NCBI GenBank assembly: GCA_025450495.1
Contig: JANWHI010000119.1
Location: 1-5,226 of the forward strand
From: Candidatus Dormiibacter sp.
Lineage (GTDB): Bacteria; Chloroflexota; Dormibacteria; UBA8260
DNA length: 5,226 nt
Direction: 5' to 3'
Made by a program: the position numbers and the translations under genes. Numbering within the stretch: position 1 is the first letter of the stretch; the number at the start of each line of letters is the position of its first letter. Below the pieces are notes generated by a model. It did no database searches. It was not told the DNA's origin and saw only the letters and a list, made by a program, of their open reading frames with translations. Shown here in pieces: positions 4,814 through 5,226 of this stretch.

Positions 4814-5226
4814 GCGCGCCACCCACACCTCCTCGGCCGGCCAGCGCCTCGCCCACGCAACCGTGACGTGGTCATAGGGCGACCTCGCTGATTCGCTCGG
4901 CCGGATCTCGACGAGGTTCTCGACCTCGAAACCACTGCGGCGTAGCAGCCGGATCCAGTCACCGTGGCCGAGGTGAAACTCGACACCCTCACTGTCTGGC
5001 CACTCGAACCGATACATCCCGAAATAGTCGCGCTTGAGGACGGTGTCGGCCGGTCCCTCGGCTTCGGTGTCGGGCACGGTCAGCATCAACAGCGCGGCGT
5101 TGCCGAGGAAGATGAGTCGGCCGCCGGGGCGCAGCAGCCGGGCTGCCTCGGGGATCCAAAGGTAGGGGTCGCACCAGATCGCCGCGCCGTACTCGCTGAT
5201 GGCCAGGTCGAAGCTCTCGTCACCAA
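4805..5226 (-). CDS. Class I SAM-dependent methyltransferase, C-terminal part (N-terminus beyond right edge)
   Basis: The last 139 residues of a methyltransferase that enters from the right edge; the SAM-binding glycine-rich motif I lies outside the window. Visible parts, counted from the first full codon (5224), are the central segment ESFDLAISEYGAAIWCDP (3-20; strand 4 and the following loop), PEAARLLRPGGRLIFLGN (25-42; the conserved turn and strand 5), DYFGMYRFEW (about 65-74) and the closing GDWIRLLRRSGFEVENLVEI (88-107). It ends WARRWPAEEVWVARRG. The order and the R-W-P-x-E-E-x-W-x-A-R ending are typical of Methyltransf_11-type small-molecule methyltransferases. The substrate cannot be told. 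The reading frame stays open to the edge, so there is no sign of truncation other than the window end. Its TAG stop is interlocked with that of the plus-strand miniprotein, leaving no spacer between the two convergent genes. Confidence 0.88.
   Translation of the reverse strand, partial: GDESFDLAISEYGAAIWCDPYLWIPEAARLLRPGGRLIFLGNAALLMLTVPDTEAEGPADTVLKRDYFGMYRFEWPDSEGVEFHLGHGDWIRLLRRSGFEVENLVEIRPSESARSPYDHVTVAWARRWPAEEVWVARRG

Overview
The window looks like chromosomal DNA of a high-GC actinobacterium. G/C dominates third codon positions in every accepted gene. GTG and TTG starts occur next to ATG, and the leftmost gene belongs, from recalled sequence features, to a type of Cys-containing secreted protein seen in Streptomyces and related actinomycetes. 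The species cannot be named from this stretch. There is no RNA gene, insertion sequence, CRISPR array or prophage gene.

Layout, left to right. (1) 1-588, minus: a secreted protein of unknown function, cut by the left edge, with a TTG start and a very strong ribosome binding site. (2) 589-847: a 259-base spacer holding the leader of gene 1 and the end of the next transcription unit. (3) 848-4600, minus: four genes pointing the same way. In transcription order they are a small two-helix membrane protein (4600-4166), a protein with an N-terminal globular domain, Pro/Ser/Thr linker and SH3-like C-terminus (4048-3221), an enoyl-CoA hydratase/isomerase family protein (3198-2413) and the carboxyltransferase (beta) subunit of a biotin-dependent acyl-CoA carboxylase (2413-848). 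The last two overlap by one base (TGATG) and are almost certainly translationally coupled. (4) 4601-4724: a divergent regulatory region with overlapping candidate promoters and a leader hairpin. (5) 4725-4808, plus: a 27-residue membrane miniprotein, the only plus-strand gene found. (6) 4805-5226, minus: the C-terminal part of a class I SAM-dependent methyltransferase, whose N-terminus lies beyond the right edge. The plus-strand miniprotein and the methyltransferase converge so tightly that their stop codons share one CTAG.

How the genes work together. The hydratase/isomerase and the carboxyltransferase form a clear acyl-CoA metabolic pair, plausibly for carboxylating and rearranging short or branched acyl-CoA intermediates. 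No biotin carboxylase/biotin carrier (alpha) subunit is in the window, so the carboxyltransferase must use a partner encoded elsewhere. The SH3-domain protein and membrane protein upstream have no obvious metabolic link to it. The most notable items are the miniprotein with its stop-codon-sharing arrangement, the hydratase-like protein lacking one of the two catalytic glutamates, and the SH3-domain protein that has no visible export signal.
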